Below are positions 8,901-20,231 of a DNA stretch of 60,055 nt, piece by piece. A model generated the notes under the pieces. The model made no database searches. It had not been told where the DNA came from and saw only the letters and a list, made by a program, of their open reading frames with translations. Made by a program: the position numbers and the translations under genes. The first letter of the stretch is position 1. Every line of letters begins with the position of its first letter. Source of the stretch: an uncultured Paenibacillaceae bacterium (GTDB lineage: Bacteria; Bacillota; Bacilli; Paenibacillales; DA-C8); assembly GCA_937957685.1 (NCBI GenBank), contig CALGAO010000016.1, positions 1 to 60,055 of the forward strand, written 5' to 3'.

Positions 8901-10085
8901 CTACGGAGCATGCACCTCCCACACGCCGGCGGCTCCCATGCCGCCGCCGATGCACATCGAGACGACGCCGATTCCGCCGCCGCGCCGCCTCAGCTCGTGC
9001 AGCAGCGTCACCGTCAGCTTGCAGCCCGTGCAGCCGAGCGGGTGACCAAGGGCGATGGCGCCGCCGTTCACGTTGACGATCGATTCGTCGAGGTCGAGCT
9101 GGCGGATGATGTGCACGCATTGGGAGGCGAAGGCCTCATTGATCTCAAACAGGTCCACGTCACCGATCGTCATGCCGGCCATCCTGAGCGCCCGGGGGAT
9201 CGCCTCCACCGGTCCTGCGCCCATGATCTCCGGCTCCACGCCAGCGAGCGCGTAGGAGCGGTATGTGGCGAGCGGCTCGAGCCCCAGCTCCTCGGCTCGC
9301 TGCCTGCTCATGACGAGAACAGCGGCTGCGCCATCGCTCATCTGCGAGGAATTGCCGGCGGTGACGGTGCCGCCGAGCTTGAACGCAGGCTTCAGCGCGG
9401 CCAGCGCTTCGAGGGACGTGTCGGTGCGGACGCCTTCGTCATGCGCGAAGGTGAAGCCGTGCTCCGTGCGCCGATCCTGCTCGTCGAACACGGTTCGCAC
9501 GACCTTAAGCGGCACGATCTCCTCCGTGAACTTCCCGGCCGCCTGCGCCGCTGCCGCCTTGCGGTGGCTGGAGAGGGCGAACAGGTCCTGATCCTCGCGG
9601 GAGATCGCGAACCGCTGCGCCACGTTCTCCGCCGTCAGTCCCATGCCCATGTACACTTCCGGCATGGCATCGACGATGTCCGGATGGGGGGAAGGCTTGA
9701 AGCCGCTCATCGGCACGTGGCTCATGCTCTCCACCCCGCCCGCGATGATCGCCTCCGCCGCGCCAACCATGATCCGTTCGGCCGCGTAAGCGATGGCCTG
9801 CAAGCCGGACGAGCAGAAGCGGTTGATCGTTATCGCGGGCACCGTGACGGGGAAACCGGCGTAGAGCGCCATGATCCGGGCGAAGTTCAGCCCTTGCTCG
9901 CCTTCGGGCATGGCGCAGCCGATGATGATGTCATCGATCGATGCCCGATCGACACCGGGAGCTCGCTCCATCACGGCATTCAGCACGGCCTTGCCAAGAT
10001 CCTCCGCCCGCGTATGCGCAAGGCTTCCCCACTTCGCCTTGCCCACCGCCGTGCGCGCCGCCGAGACGATGACTGCTTCTCTCAT
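8901..10085 (-). CDS. fadA: Acetyl-CoA acyltransferase (3-ketoacyl-CoA thiolase)
   Basis: The thiolase cleaves 3-ketoacyl-CoA with CoA to acetyl-CoA and the shortened acyl-CoA. The 394-residue protein has the acylated cysteine in NRFCSSGLQA (C91), the NEAFA motif, and the C-terminal GGAIALGHPLGCTG containing the catalytic His and second Cys. The ATG is preceded by GAGGTGA. It lies 26 bp after fadN, the same order as B. subtilis fadN-fadA-fadE, which supports degradation rather than acetoacetyl-CoA synthesis. Confidence 0.95.
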   Translation of the reverse strand: MREAVIVSAARTAVGKAKWGSLAHTRAEDLGKAVLNAVMERAPGVDRASIDDIIIGCAMPEGEQGLNFARIMALYAGFPVTVPAITINRFCSSGLQAIAYAAERIMVGAAEAIIAGGVESMSHVPMSGFKPSPHPDIVDAMPEVYMGMGLTAENVAQRFAISREDQDLFALSSHRKAAAAQAAGKFTEEIVPLKVVRTVFDEQDRRTEHGFTFAHDEGVRTDTSLEALAALKPAFKLGGTVTAGNSSQMSDGAAAVLVMSRQRAEELGLEPLATYRSYALAGVEPEIMGAGPVEAIPRALRMAGMTIGDVDLFEINEAFASQCVHIIRQLDLDESIVNVNGGAIALGHPLGCTGCKLTVTLLHELRRRGGGIGVVSMCIGGGMGAAGVWEVHAP

Positions 10086-10111
10086 ATGCGCATCACCTCA
10101 CAACGTCAGAG

Positions 10112-12523
<2,412 letters not shown>

Positions 12524-12600
12524 CCTATCGACCTCCCGGTATTTCTGGCATTGGCAAACCATCACCTGTGCCGCCTGCGGGCATATTCAGGAAATGCCAG

Positions 12601-12631
12601 ATTATACTTGTAAAGAATGAGTATTCAGCCA
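12601..12631 (-). promoter_or_regulatory. fadN promoter with FadR-box-like operator
   Basis: On the minus strand a TATAAT -10 lies at 12606-12601. On the plus strand 12614-12631 reads AGAATGAGTATTCAGCCA, matching 12 of the 14 fixed positions of the B. subtilis FadR consensus as I recall it (TGAATGANTANTNANTCA). It covers the -35 region of the fadN promoter, where a repressor would block transcription, and sits in the fadN-etfB divergent gap, so it could control both operons. The consensus is from memory. Confidence 0.6.
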
Positions 12632-12751
12632 GCTGACGGATTATTACTGGCAGCTGCGCCGCAGGACAGGCGGATCCCATGGCAGGATCCCTGTCCGGAA
12701 GCGGCAGTCAGCAAGCCGATCTTTGCACGAAGGGGAAGAGGAGATGTGTCG

Positions 12752-13516
12752 ATGAATCTTTATGTGCTGCTGAAGCAGACGTTTGACACCGAGGAGAAGA
12801 TCGTGCTGCAGGACGGGATGATTCGTGAAGACGGGGCGAAGTTCATCGTGAATCCGTACGATGAATATGCGCTGGAGGAAGCCATTCGCATCCGCGAGGC
12901 GTCAGGAGGCACGGTATATGCCGTATCCGTCGGCCCGGAGCGAGCCGCGGAGGCGCTGCGCACGGCGCTGGCGATGGGGGCGGATGAGGCGGTATGGATC
13001 GACGACCGGCATATCGCGGACGAATATGGTGTCTCCCGCGCGCTCGCCGCTTATCTGGGCGGCAGGCAGGTCGATCTGGTGCTTGCGGGATTATTCTCTG
13101 TGGACAATGGCGCCGGGCAGGTGGCGATCCGCGTGGCCGAGCTGCTTCGCTTGCCGCATGTGGGATCTGTGACGAAGCTGACGCTGAGCGGCAACAAGGC
13201 GTTGTGCGAGAGAGACGCCGAAGGAGATGTGGAGCGGGTCGAGGTGACCTTGCCCGCGCTGATCACCGCCCAGCAGGGATTGAATGAGCCGCGTTATCCT
13301 TCGCTATCCGGCATCATGCGAGCGAAGCGGAAGCCGCTGCACCGCCTGACGCCGGAGGAGCTGGGTCTGACGCCGGAAGACCTCGCTCCGGAGGTGCTCA
13401 GGATCTCGCTCTCGCTGCCTGCCGCCCGGCGCACGGGCCGCATCCTGGCGGGCGAGCCGAGGGAGCAGGTGCAGGCGCTCCTTCGTCATCTTCACCAGGA
13501 TGACAGAGTCATCTGA
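12752..13516 (+). CDS. etfB: Electron transfer flavoprotein beta subunit
   Basis: EtfB with EtfA carries electrons from acyl-CoA dehydrogenases to the quinone pool. The 254-residue protein starts MNLYVLLKQTFDTEEKI and has the AMP-binding and recognition-loop region, with the ETF-beta signature around GVSVTKLTL...VEVTLPALITAQQGLNEPRYPSL. Start 12752 has GAGGAG 8 nt upstream; the longer frame from 12617 lacks homology-like sequence and would overlap the FadR-like site. It lies 16 bp before etfA. Confidence 0.95.
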   Translation: MNLYVLLKQTFDTEEKIVLQDGMIREDGAKFIVNPYDEYALEEAIRIREASGGTVYAVSVGPERAAEALRTALAMGADEAVWIDDRHIADEYGVSRALAAYLGGRQVDLVLAGLFSVDNGAGQVAIRVAELLRLPHVGSVTKLTLSGNKALCERDAEGDVERVEVTLPALITAQQGLNEPRYPSLSGIMRAKRKPLHRLTPEELGLTPEDLAPEVLRISLSLPAARRTGRILAGEPREQVQALLRHLHQDDRVI

Positions 13517-13532
13517 GGAAAGGGGCTGAGGG

Positions 13533-14504
<972 letters not shown>

Positions 14505-14525
<21 letters not shown>

Positions 14526-14759
14526 GGCCAGCTTGTCCGCCCGGCTCAACCGCTTGAGCGCCGCTTCTCTGCGCATCGCTTCCGATTTGCTGCTGCATGT
14601 CTCCGAATAAACGAGGGTAACGGGCAGTCGCGCCCTCGTATATTTGGAGGCAGTCCCCCGATTATGCTCCTTGAGCCTTTTGTCCAGATTCACGGTGTAA
14701 CCGGTGTAGAGAGTCTGGTCCGCGCATTCCAATATATAGACATAGAACATATGGGCCAC
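14505..14759 (-). CDS. Small GIY-YIG nuclease family protein (UPF0213/YazA-like)
   Basis: The 84-residue protein is a single GIY-YIG domain: FYVYILECADQTLYTGYT (5-22), then the conserved HN (KEHNRGTASKYT), the RLPVTLVYSE strand and the glutamate in SKSEAMRREAALKRLSR. Members of this bacterial family act on DNA, but their physiological role is not settled. Start could be 14759 or the Met two codons in. It overlaps etfA tail to tail by 21 bp. Confidence 0.9.
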
Positions 14760-14882
14760 CCCGCCTTGTCTGATCCGCTCGGCCTGGGGCGCAGGTCATG
14801 TCGGGATGCCTGACGGATCGTGATGTGAGTCTATGAAAATGATGCAACAAGGGAAATCTGCTTTTTTGGTCAATTTGGTATT

Positions 14883-14908
14883 CCAGATCATGGAAATAAT
14901 GGTATAAT
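14883..14908 (+). promoter_or_regulatory. Extended -10 promoter for the glycosyltransferase gene
   Basis: TGGTATAAT at 14900-14908 is an extended -10 element in an A/T-rich stretch, about 45 nt before the start codon. No good -35 hexamer sits at the right distance. Confidence 0.5.
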
Positions 14909-14956
14909 AAAAATATTGACTGACTACTTTCACTGGACAAAGGTGGGAATTCATGC

Positions 14957-16063
14957 TTGATCTTATACGTCTACTCCCCTGCAATGGATCAGGAAGAAGG
15001 TCTGAACAAGACGCTGATGCAACTCATAGAGGGGTTGAAATCCCGCGGCCATGACTGCAAATTGCTGGTGATGAGGGATGAAAGTCAGGGCAGCGACGCC
15101 CAGTCGGCAGCTATGCCGGATGCGATCATCTGCGGCGCCGACAGGAAGGATCGCTATCGCTCGGATGAGCCGGTTATCCAGGCGATCCTGGACCTTCAGC
15201 ATACGCTTTGTCACCTGCCGGCGCCCGATGTGATCATCACCTTGTCCCCGCTGTGTACAGGAGTGGCCAGAGCATCCGTCAACTCGTTCGAGAGGAGACC
15301 GAAGATCATCAGCGGGGTAAGCGGCTCATGGACCAGATGGAACCATTTCGAGCAGCTCGTCTACGCGGATGCGCATCTGGCGGTCAGCACCGACGTGGCT
15401 GAGAAGATCAGGGAAATGTCTCCTGGCGCGATGGTGAAGACGGTCTATCTGCCGGTCTCCGGGTCGGATGTCCGTCCGGTGCCGCGCGCCAGGAAAGCAA
15501 CCTTTCTCTATATCGGCCGGCTGTACAACGTTCAGAAGCGCATCGATGTCCTGTTTCGCGCCTTGTCGGCGTTGCCGAACAGGAACTGGAGGCTGAAGCT
15601 GATCGAAGACTCCCGCCCGGTGCCGGGTTCAAGCGACGAGATTCGGCTGAAGGATCTGTCGATCAAGCTTGGCATCGCCGATCGCATCGAATGGGTCGGG
15701 TACAGGGAGTCTCCCTGGGATGCGGTGAACGAAGCCACTGCCCTGATCCTGCCATCCGACTGGGAGGTTTACTGCGTCGTCCTGCTTGAAGCATTGATCC
15801 GCGGCATCCCGGTCATCTCCAGCGATTGTCCGACGGGCCCGCGGGACATCGTTCAGCACGGTCATAACGGATGGCTGTTCAGGCCAGGCGATGCGCTGGC
15901 TCTGGCCGGCATGCTCAGCCGCATCCTGTCAGGCTCTCTGACCTTGCCTTCACCGGAGGTGTGCAGACAGTCGGTGTCGCGCTTCACCAGCGACAGGGTG
16001 CTGGATTTCATCGAACAGACGCTGGATGCGTATCTCGATGATCAGAACGTGAAGACAGGCTAA
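14957..16063 (+). CDS. GT4-family glycosyltransferase
   Basis: The 368-residue protein is a GT-B glycosyltransferase: the first strand ILYVYSPAMDQEEGLNKTL contains the acceptor-side entry, and the C-terminal donor-binding half starts at FLYIGRLYNVQKRIDVLFRAL (about 177-197) and includes ALILPSDWEVYCVVLLEALIRGIPVISSDCPTGPRDIV, with the E-x7-E-type signature of family 4. The sugar and acceptor cannot be told. The frame starts at TTG 14957 with AGGTGGG 9 nt upstream. An ATG four bases earlier (14953) opens a different 33-codon frame. It stands alone, convergent with fabV. Confidence 0.88.
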   Translation: MILYVYSPAMDQEEGLNKTLMQLIEGLKSRGHDCKLLVMRDESQGSDAQSAAMPDAIICGADRKDRYRSDEPVIQAILDLQHTLCHLPAPDVIITLSPLCTGVARASVNSFERRPKIISGVSGSWTRWNHFEQLVYADAHLAVSTDVAEKIREMSPGAMVKTVYLPVSGSDVRPVPRARKATFLYIGRLYNVQKRIDVLFRALSALPNRNWRLKLIEDSRPVPGSSDEIRLKDLSIKLGIADRIEWVGYRESPWDAVNEATALILPSDWEVYCVVLLEALIRGIPVISSDCPTGPRDIVQHGHNGWLFRPGDALALAGMLSRILSGSLTLPSPEVCRQSVSRFTSDRVLDFIEQTLDAYLDDQNVKTG

Positions 16064-16076
16064 TAGGCCCAATGAT

Positions 16077-16109
16077 CAAGACAGCGGCATGAAGCATGCC
16101 GCTGTCTTG
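16077..16109. terminator. Bidirectional hairpin terminator
   Basis: A perfect 15-bp stem (CAAGACAGCGGCATG / CATGCCGCTGTCTTG) with a 3-nt loop lies between the convergent glycosyltransferase and fabV genes. The T run after it is weak. Confidence 0.75.
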
Positions 16110-16131
16110 TTATCTGGCTTATGGGTTTGGA

Positions 16132-17313
16132 TTACAGTTCAACGTTCGGATCAACGTCCGCATCATAGTCGATCGAGTCATATCCGAAGCCGAACAGCTT
16201 GTAGAACTCCTCGCGGTATCCGGCGATGTCGCTGATGCTCTCCAGGTTGTCCGTCGTAACCTGATGCCAGAGTTTCTCCACTTCCTGCTGCACATCCTCG
16301 CGCATCTCCAGATCGTCGATGCGTATGCGGCGCTCCTCGTCCACAGGGGTGGCTCCGTTCACATACAGGCGATCCTTGTACAGCCGCACGATCTGTTCGA
16401 TCGTATTCTCGTGGATGCCCTTCTCTTTCATCACGCGGAACAGCAGCGAGATATACAGGGGCACGACCGGGATGGCGGCGCTGGATTGCGTAACGAGAGC
16501 CTTGTTGACGGAGACGTAGGCTTCACCGGAGATTCGGCTGGCCAGCCTGTCGTTCAAGCGGTGGCTTGTTCGCTCCAGATCGTCCTTGGCTCGGCCGATC
16601 GTCCCTTCGCGATAGACGGCGTATGTAATCTCCGGACCGATGTAGGAGTAGGCGACGGTCTTGGCGCCATCCGCAAGCACGCCCGCCTCAAGCAGCGCAT
16701 CGATCCACATCTCCCAGTCCTCGCCGCCCATGACCGCTACCGTCGCGCGAATTTCCTCCTCCGTGGCGGGCTCCAGCGAGATGTCCGTGACTTTGCCCGT
16801 ATGGATGTCGACGGTCTTGTTCGTATACGTGCGTCCGATCGGCTTGAGCACTGAGGAGAACTGTTCGCCCGTCACCGGATGGGTGCGGCGCGGTGAAGCC
16901 AGGCTGTATACGACCAGATCCACCTGGCCGAGGTCCTGGCGGATCGCCTCGATGACCTGCTCCTTGATCTCACGGGAGAAGGCGTCGCCGTTGACCGTCC
17001 TGGCATAGAGCCCTTCAGCGCGAGCGGCTCGCTCGAAGGCTGCCGTGTTGTACCAGCCGGCGGTCGCGGTGCGGGTATCTGAAGCGGGTTTTTCGAAGCA
17101 GACGCCCAGCGTGGCCGCGCGGCTGCCAAAGGCTGCGGCGATGCGCGAGGCCAGTCCGTAACCGGTGGAGGAGCCGATGACCAGCACATTCTTCGGTCCA
17201 TCGATGGCTGGCTGCTGCTTCACGGAGTCGATCTGCTCCTGAACATGCTTCGCGCAGCCGACGGGGTGAGCGGTCGTGCAGATGAAACCACGAACTTTAG
17301 GCTTGATGATCAT
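16132..17313 (-). CDS. fabV: FabV-type trans-2-enoyl-ACP/CoA reductase
   Basis: The enzyme reduces the enoyl double bond with NADH in the last step of the fatty-acid elongation cycle (or of enoyl-CoA in the TER branch). The protein of 393 aa fits the FabV/TER family, longer than FabI. Visible motifs are the nucleotide-binding GSSTGYGLASRIAAAFG (about 48-64), FEKP, and the family-specific Y-x8-K active site (YREGTIGRAK, about 235-244). The start at 17313 (MIIKPKVRGFICTTAHP) is typical of the family, with AAAGGA upstream. FabV is insensitive to triclosan in characterised cases. It is monocistronic with its own promoter. Confidence 0.94.
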   Translation of the reverse strand: MIIKPKVRGFICTTAHPVGCAKHVQEQIDSVKQQPAIDGPKNVLVIGSSTGYGLASRIAAAFGSRAATLGVCFEKPASDTRTATAGWYNTAAFERAARAEGLYARTVNGDAFSREIKEQVIEAIRQDLGQVDLVVYSLASPRRTHPVTGEQFSSVLKPIGRTYTNKTVDIHTGKVTDISLEPATEEEIRATVAVMGGEDWEMWIDALLEAGVLADGAKTVAYSYIGPEITYAVYREGTIGRAKDDLERTSHRLNDRLASRISGEAYVSVNKALVTQSSAAIPVVPLYISLLFRVMKEKGIHENTIEQIVRLYKDRLYVNGATPVDEERRIRIDDLEMREDVQQEVEKLWHQVTTDNLESISDIAGYREEFYKLFGFGYDSIDYDADVDPNVEL

Positions 17314-17355
17314 GCTCTCATTTCCTTTCCGAATCGCGTAATGAATGCAGTTGTA

Positions 17356-17383
17356 CAATATCAAATTACGGCTTCTTTGGCAA
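17356..17383 (-). promoter_or_regulatory. fabV promoter
   Basis: On the minus strand TTGCCA and TATTGT are separated by 17 bp. The -35 is the right arm of a short inverted repeat (TTGGC...GCCAA, plus strand 17378-17395), a possible operator. Confidence 0.55.
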
Positions 17384-17415
17384 GAGATCGCCAATTGCCC
17401 GGGAAAGCGCATGAA

Positions 17416-17444
17416 TCGACAAATCGCGCCTGTTGTGCTATGAT
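17416..17444 (+). promoter_or_regulatory. Sigma-A promoter for the small protein gene at 17724
   Basis: TCGACA (17416-17421), 17 bp, then TATGAT (17439-17444) with TG at the extended position. It would give a leader of about 270 nt. The leader 17450-17723 is GC-rich with no convincing ORF or known riboswitch. Confidence 0.6.
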
Positions 17445-17723
17445 CAGACCGTATCGTGGCTGCATCCAGGCCGCGTTGCAGAAGAGAAACCCGCCGTCGG
17501 AGGAAGCCGGGAATGGACGGCATTCTGCTGTGCTGGCGATGAAGCCCGCTTCCAGGCCGCCGCATGTACAGGCGCAACTTCCATGGCAGGATGCCTCGTG
17601 TGCGCGCATCTTGCCGTTCCCGATCAGCCTGGCAGCGGATGAGTCGGGCACCGGATCTCATCCACCCGGACGGCAGCTTTGCCGCATGCGCCTGGATCCT
17701 GAACGAAAGCGAGGAGAATCGAC

Positions 17724-18113
17724 ATGCATCACGATTTTATCCAGATCAAGTCGCTCAACGGCGAATTGAAAATCTCCCACAAGATGAGCAACATCGGCCT
17801 GACCGTCACCACCGAGGAGCTCGTTATTCAGAAGCCTCATCTTAATTATCATATACCGCTCAGCAAGATCGTTTCAATCATCCCTTACGAAAGCAAGCTT
17901 CGTGATTACCGTTATGTCAGCCGCCGGGATGAGCGCGAAGAGGTCGTGCGGCTCGGTGCAGGCATACCCTATTACAAGCTGCATGTTGCTGGCTCGACGA
18001 TGCACAATCGCAGCGGCATCTTTCACACCGGGCAGATGGATTTCGTCCTGCCGCTGCACGAAGACCTGCTCGCTTCCATCAGCCGTTACAGCGAGTTGAA
18101 GCTGATCCTGTAG
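17724..18113 (+). CDS. Small protein of unknown function
   Basis: The 129-residue protein has no signal peptide or membrane segment. It is predicted to be mostly beta strands (IQIKSLNGELKIS, LTVTTEELVIQK, YHIPLSKIVSIIPYE, YYKLHVAGSTMHN, MDFVLPLHEDLLASISRY), which recalls PH-like or YokE-type domains, but this is shape only. The ATG has a good SD (GAGGAGaatcgac). Codon use is like the neighbours. It lies convergent with namA, sharing a hairpin with it. Confidence 0.75.
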   Translation: MHHDFIQIKSLNGELKISHKMSNIGLTVTTEELVIQKPHLNYHIPLSKIVSIIPYESKLRDYRYVSRRDEREEVVRLGAGIPYYKLHVAGSTMHNRSGIFHTGQMDFVLPLHEDLLASISRYSELKLIL

Positions 18114-18133
18114 GCCATGCAGGAATCAGCTTC
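18098..18133. terminator. Hairpin between convergent genes
   Basis: GAAGCTGATCCTG (18098-18110) pairs with CAGGAATCAGCTTC (18120-18133), leaving one bulged base. It covers the last codons of the small protein and the gap before namA. There is no clear T run. Confidence 0.5.
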
Positions 18134-18146
18134 ATATCGTCGCTAT

Positions 18147-19160
18147 TCAGATCCAACCTCGTTCGTACTGCTCGGGCGGGGTTATTTTGATGCCCAATTT
18201 GCTGGCAGCGGTGCGCGGCCAATAAGGGTCACGCAGCAGTTCCCGTCCCAGGAAGATAAGATCCGCACGCTCATTCTCCAGGATATCGACGGCGTGTTCC
18301 GGCGAGGTGATCAGTCCGACCGTTCCTGTGGCGATGCCGGCTTCCTTGCGAATCCGTTCCGAATAAGGGACGTGATAACCGGGATAGGCATGGATCGTTG
18401 CCGGCACGACTCCGCCAGAGCTGACATCGATCAGGTCGACGCCATGCTCCTTCATCCTGCGGGCGAGGATCACATGATCTTCGACGCTGAGTCCGCCCGG
18501 CGCATACTCTTCAGCGGACACGCGAACAAGCAGCGGCCCCTGCCATTCCTGCTTCACGGCTTCGATGATGTCAAACAGGAAGCGGGAGCGTCCCGTCAGA
18601 TCGCCGCCGTATTCATCCGTTCGCTGATTGGTGAGCGGGGAGAGGAACTGGTTGATCAGGTAACCGTGCGCGGCGTGAATCTCGATCACGTCAAAGCCCG
18701 CAGCCGCGGCGCGTCTCGCGCCATCCCTGAAGGCCCGGATGGTCTCATGGATCTGCTCGAGGCTCATCTCGAGCGGCATCTTGTAGGATTCGTTGAAACG
18801 GATCGCGGACGGCGCGATGATCGGACCGTGGTCTGTCGACTTGCGCCCGGCATGGGCGAGCTGGATGCCGATCCTGGCGCCATGCTCATGCGACAGTCTG
18901 ACCAGCTCGCTCAGACCCGCGATATGCTCGTCTGACCAGATGCCAAGGTCGTGCACGGTGATTCTGCCTTGCTTCGTGACGGCGGTAGCCTCAACGATGA
19001 TCAGGCCAATCTGTCCAACAGCGCGCGAAGTGTAGTGGACCCGATGCCAGTCATTGACGAGTCCGCTTTCGTCCTTGCATGAGTACATGCACATCGGCGA
19101 CATGACGATGCGGTTCTTCAGCGACAGTTGCCCGATGGTCACAGGAGAGAACAGTTTCAC
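18147..19160 (-). CDS. namA: NADPH dehydrogenase NamA (YqjM-like Old Yellow Enzyme)
   Basis: The FMN enzyme reduces activated C=C bonds of enones and similar electrophiles with NADPH, thought to be a detoxification role. The 337-residue protein matches YqjM: KNRIVMSPMCMYSCKDESG carries the flavin-tuning cysteine (C24 or C28 region) and Tyr, HAAHGYLINQFLSPLTNQRTDEYGG is the OYE signature (about 170-194), and LVRVSAEEYAPGG and FLGRELLRDPYWP bind FMN. The start is GTG with AAAGGAG 10 nt upstream. A palindromic operator lies over its promoter. Confidence 0.95.
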   Translation of the reverse strand: MKLFSPVTIGQLSLKNRIVMSPMCMYSCKDESGLVNDWHRVHYTSRAVGQIGLIIVEATAVTKQGRITVHDLGIWSDEHIAGLSELVRLSHEHGARIGIQLAHAGRKSTDHGPIIAPSAIRFNESYKMPLEMSLEQIHETIRAFRDGARRAAAAGFDVIEIHAAHGYLINQFLSPLTNQRTDEYGGDLTGRSRFLFDIIEAVKQEWQGPLLVRVSAEEYAPGGLSVEDHVILARRMKEHGVDLIDVSSGGVVPATIHAYPGYHVPYSERIRKEAGIATGTVGLITSPEHAVDILENERADLIFLGRELLRDPYWPRTAASKLGIKITPPEQYERGWI

Positions 19161-19207
19161 GGTTTCTCTGCTCCTTTCTGTTTATGTGGTGTAATCGGAT
19201 CAGAATA

Positions 19208-19231
19208 ATGATACACTTCCTATTGTATCAT
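19208..19231. promoter_or_regulatory. Dyad operator overlapping the namA -10
   Basis: ATGATACA (19208-19215), 8 bp, then TGTATCAT (19224-19231) is a perfect 8-8-8 inverted repeat. On the minus strand its distal arm contains a TGATACAAT extended -10, so a bound repressor would block namA. This symmetry is typical of TetR- or MarR-type sites; the regulator is not encoded nearby. Confidence 0.65.
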
Positions 19232-19440
19232 CTTCTCCGCGGAATGCCACCTTCCTGCTCAACTGCTGAGACAGCGCGTCTGATCGGTTCAGTCGCCATG
19301 CCCAGGGGGAATCGGCGAAAACTGGTGGACCGAGACGACTGTAACCCGATGCAATCTGCTTGTGGCGGGAAAGGATGCGGTCGAGGAGGCCAGAAGCAGC
19401 ATATATCTGATTGCGTCGGAAGGCGGTGCGTCCCATGCGC
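19232..19440. other. Intergenic region without a supported gene
   Basis: Between the namA operator and the yidD promoter I see no ORF with an SD, no tRNA and no recognisable riboswitch. Short G-rich pieces (for example gcccagggggaat) do not form a convincing conserved structure. Confidence 0.5.
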
Positions 19441-19469
19441 CTGAAACCTTCCGGACTTTTTGATATAAT
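19441..19469 (+). promoter_or_regulatory. yidD promoter
   Basis: CTGAAA, 17 bp, TATAAT (19464-19469) with TGA directly before the -10, giving an extended -10 promoter about 70 nt before the yidD start. Confidence 0.6.
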
Positions 19470-19540
19470 ATCTGTTACCGTAAGCTGTCATTCGCGTTGT
19501 GCCTTTAGACGGTGACGGCACTGCAGGAAGAGGTGGACAA

Positions 19541-19816
19541 GTGGTGATCGCGCGCAAGATCATGAAGGCGCCCATACGCTTCTATCGCAAATTCATATCT
19601 CCCTTGAAGCCGCCTACCTGCCGCTTCTATCCGTCATGCTCGCAGTACGCTCTGCAGGCGATCGATGAATACGGCGCGCTGCAAGGAGGATGGATGGCGG
19701 TCAAGCGCATCGCGCGCTGTCATCCCTTTCATCCGGGAGGCTTCGATCCGGTTCCGCCCAACCCGCGCAGGCGGAGGGAAGCTTCGGAACAACCGGACGA
19801 ACACGCGGAGAGTTGA
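19541..19816 (+). CDS. yidD: YidD, membrane protein insertion efficiency factor
   Basis: YidD is a small membrane-associated protein that aids YidC/Sec-dependent insertion. The protein has the family core: APIRFYRKFISPLKPPTCRFYPSCSQYALQAIDEYGALQGGWMAVKRIARCHPFHPGGFDPVP, with the three conserved cysteines. Start GTG 19541 (91 aa) follows GGAAGAGGTGG; GTG 19544 is equally possible. The charged C-terminal tail (NPRRRREASEQPDEHAES) is typical of Gram-positive members. It is transcribed toward metG but the T-box promoter follows directly, so they are probably separate units. Confidence 0.92.
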   Translation: MVIARKIMKAPIRFYRKFISPLKPPTCRFYPSCSQYALQAIDEYGALQGGWMAVKRIARCHPFHPGGFDPVPPNPRRRREASEQPDEHAES

Positions 19817-19839
19817 GCGCAAGGCGGCGCGGACCCGGC

Positions 19840-19869
19840 TTGACTTGGAATGGGGATATTCGGTATATT
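19840..19869 (+). promoter_or_regulatory. Promoter of the metG T-box leader
   Basis: TTGACT (19840-19845), 18 bp, TATATT (19864-19869). Transcription would begin near 19876, just before the first arm of the T-box stem I. Confidence 0.7.
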
Positions 19870-19879
19870 GTGCATAACG

Positions 19880-20180
19880 GAACATATGCATCCGACGAAG
19901 GGATGAGTACGCGCTGCGTGCTTGCCGCAGAGAGCCGGGGGAGCTGCGAACCGGTGCAGGAACGGCGCGGAAGATGGTCCTGGAGGAATCGCGTTCGAGT
20001 CTGGATCGGGACTTGCGCCTGGCCCATCCGATGAGGATGCGACGCTAACCGGCGTTACGGGGATCTGCCTTGATCATCAAGGCAGGCTGAGCCCGCTGTT
20101 CGCAAGGACGGCGGGGAAGTTGGGTGGTACCGCGTGAGTGAAGCTCTCGTCCCAAGGGGGGATGGGGGCTTTTTGTTTTG
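19880..20180 (+). promoter_or_regulatory. T-box riboswitch (probably tRNA-Met)
   Basis: The T-box core TGGTACCGCG (20125-20134) is followed by a terminator: AGCTCTCGTCCC (20142-20153) pairs with the GGGGGATGGGGGCT side before a T run at 20171-20175. Stem I features are present: GGGATGAGTA near 19900 and AGAGAGCC near 19930. The stem I base pairs GCATCC (19888-19893) with GGATGC (20035-20040); an ATG directly 5' of that arm (20031-20033) is a plausible Met specifier. The variable T-box base is T, matching an A discriminator as in tRNA-Met. Uncharged tRNA would favour antitermination and metG expression. Confidence 0.92.
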
Positions 20181-20231
20181 CCGATCAACCGCGTAACAAG
20201 CCACCATTCAAGAAGAAATGGAGGAACCGCT

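Noticed and set aside
17433..17642. Possible small protein in the leader of the gene at 17724
   Set aside because: Its start overlaps the promoter -10, there is no SD and the composition looks random.
19300..19440. Cobalamin-riboswitch-like text upstream of yidD
   Set aside because: The conserved core and stem arrangement are not present; only short purine-rich resemblance.
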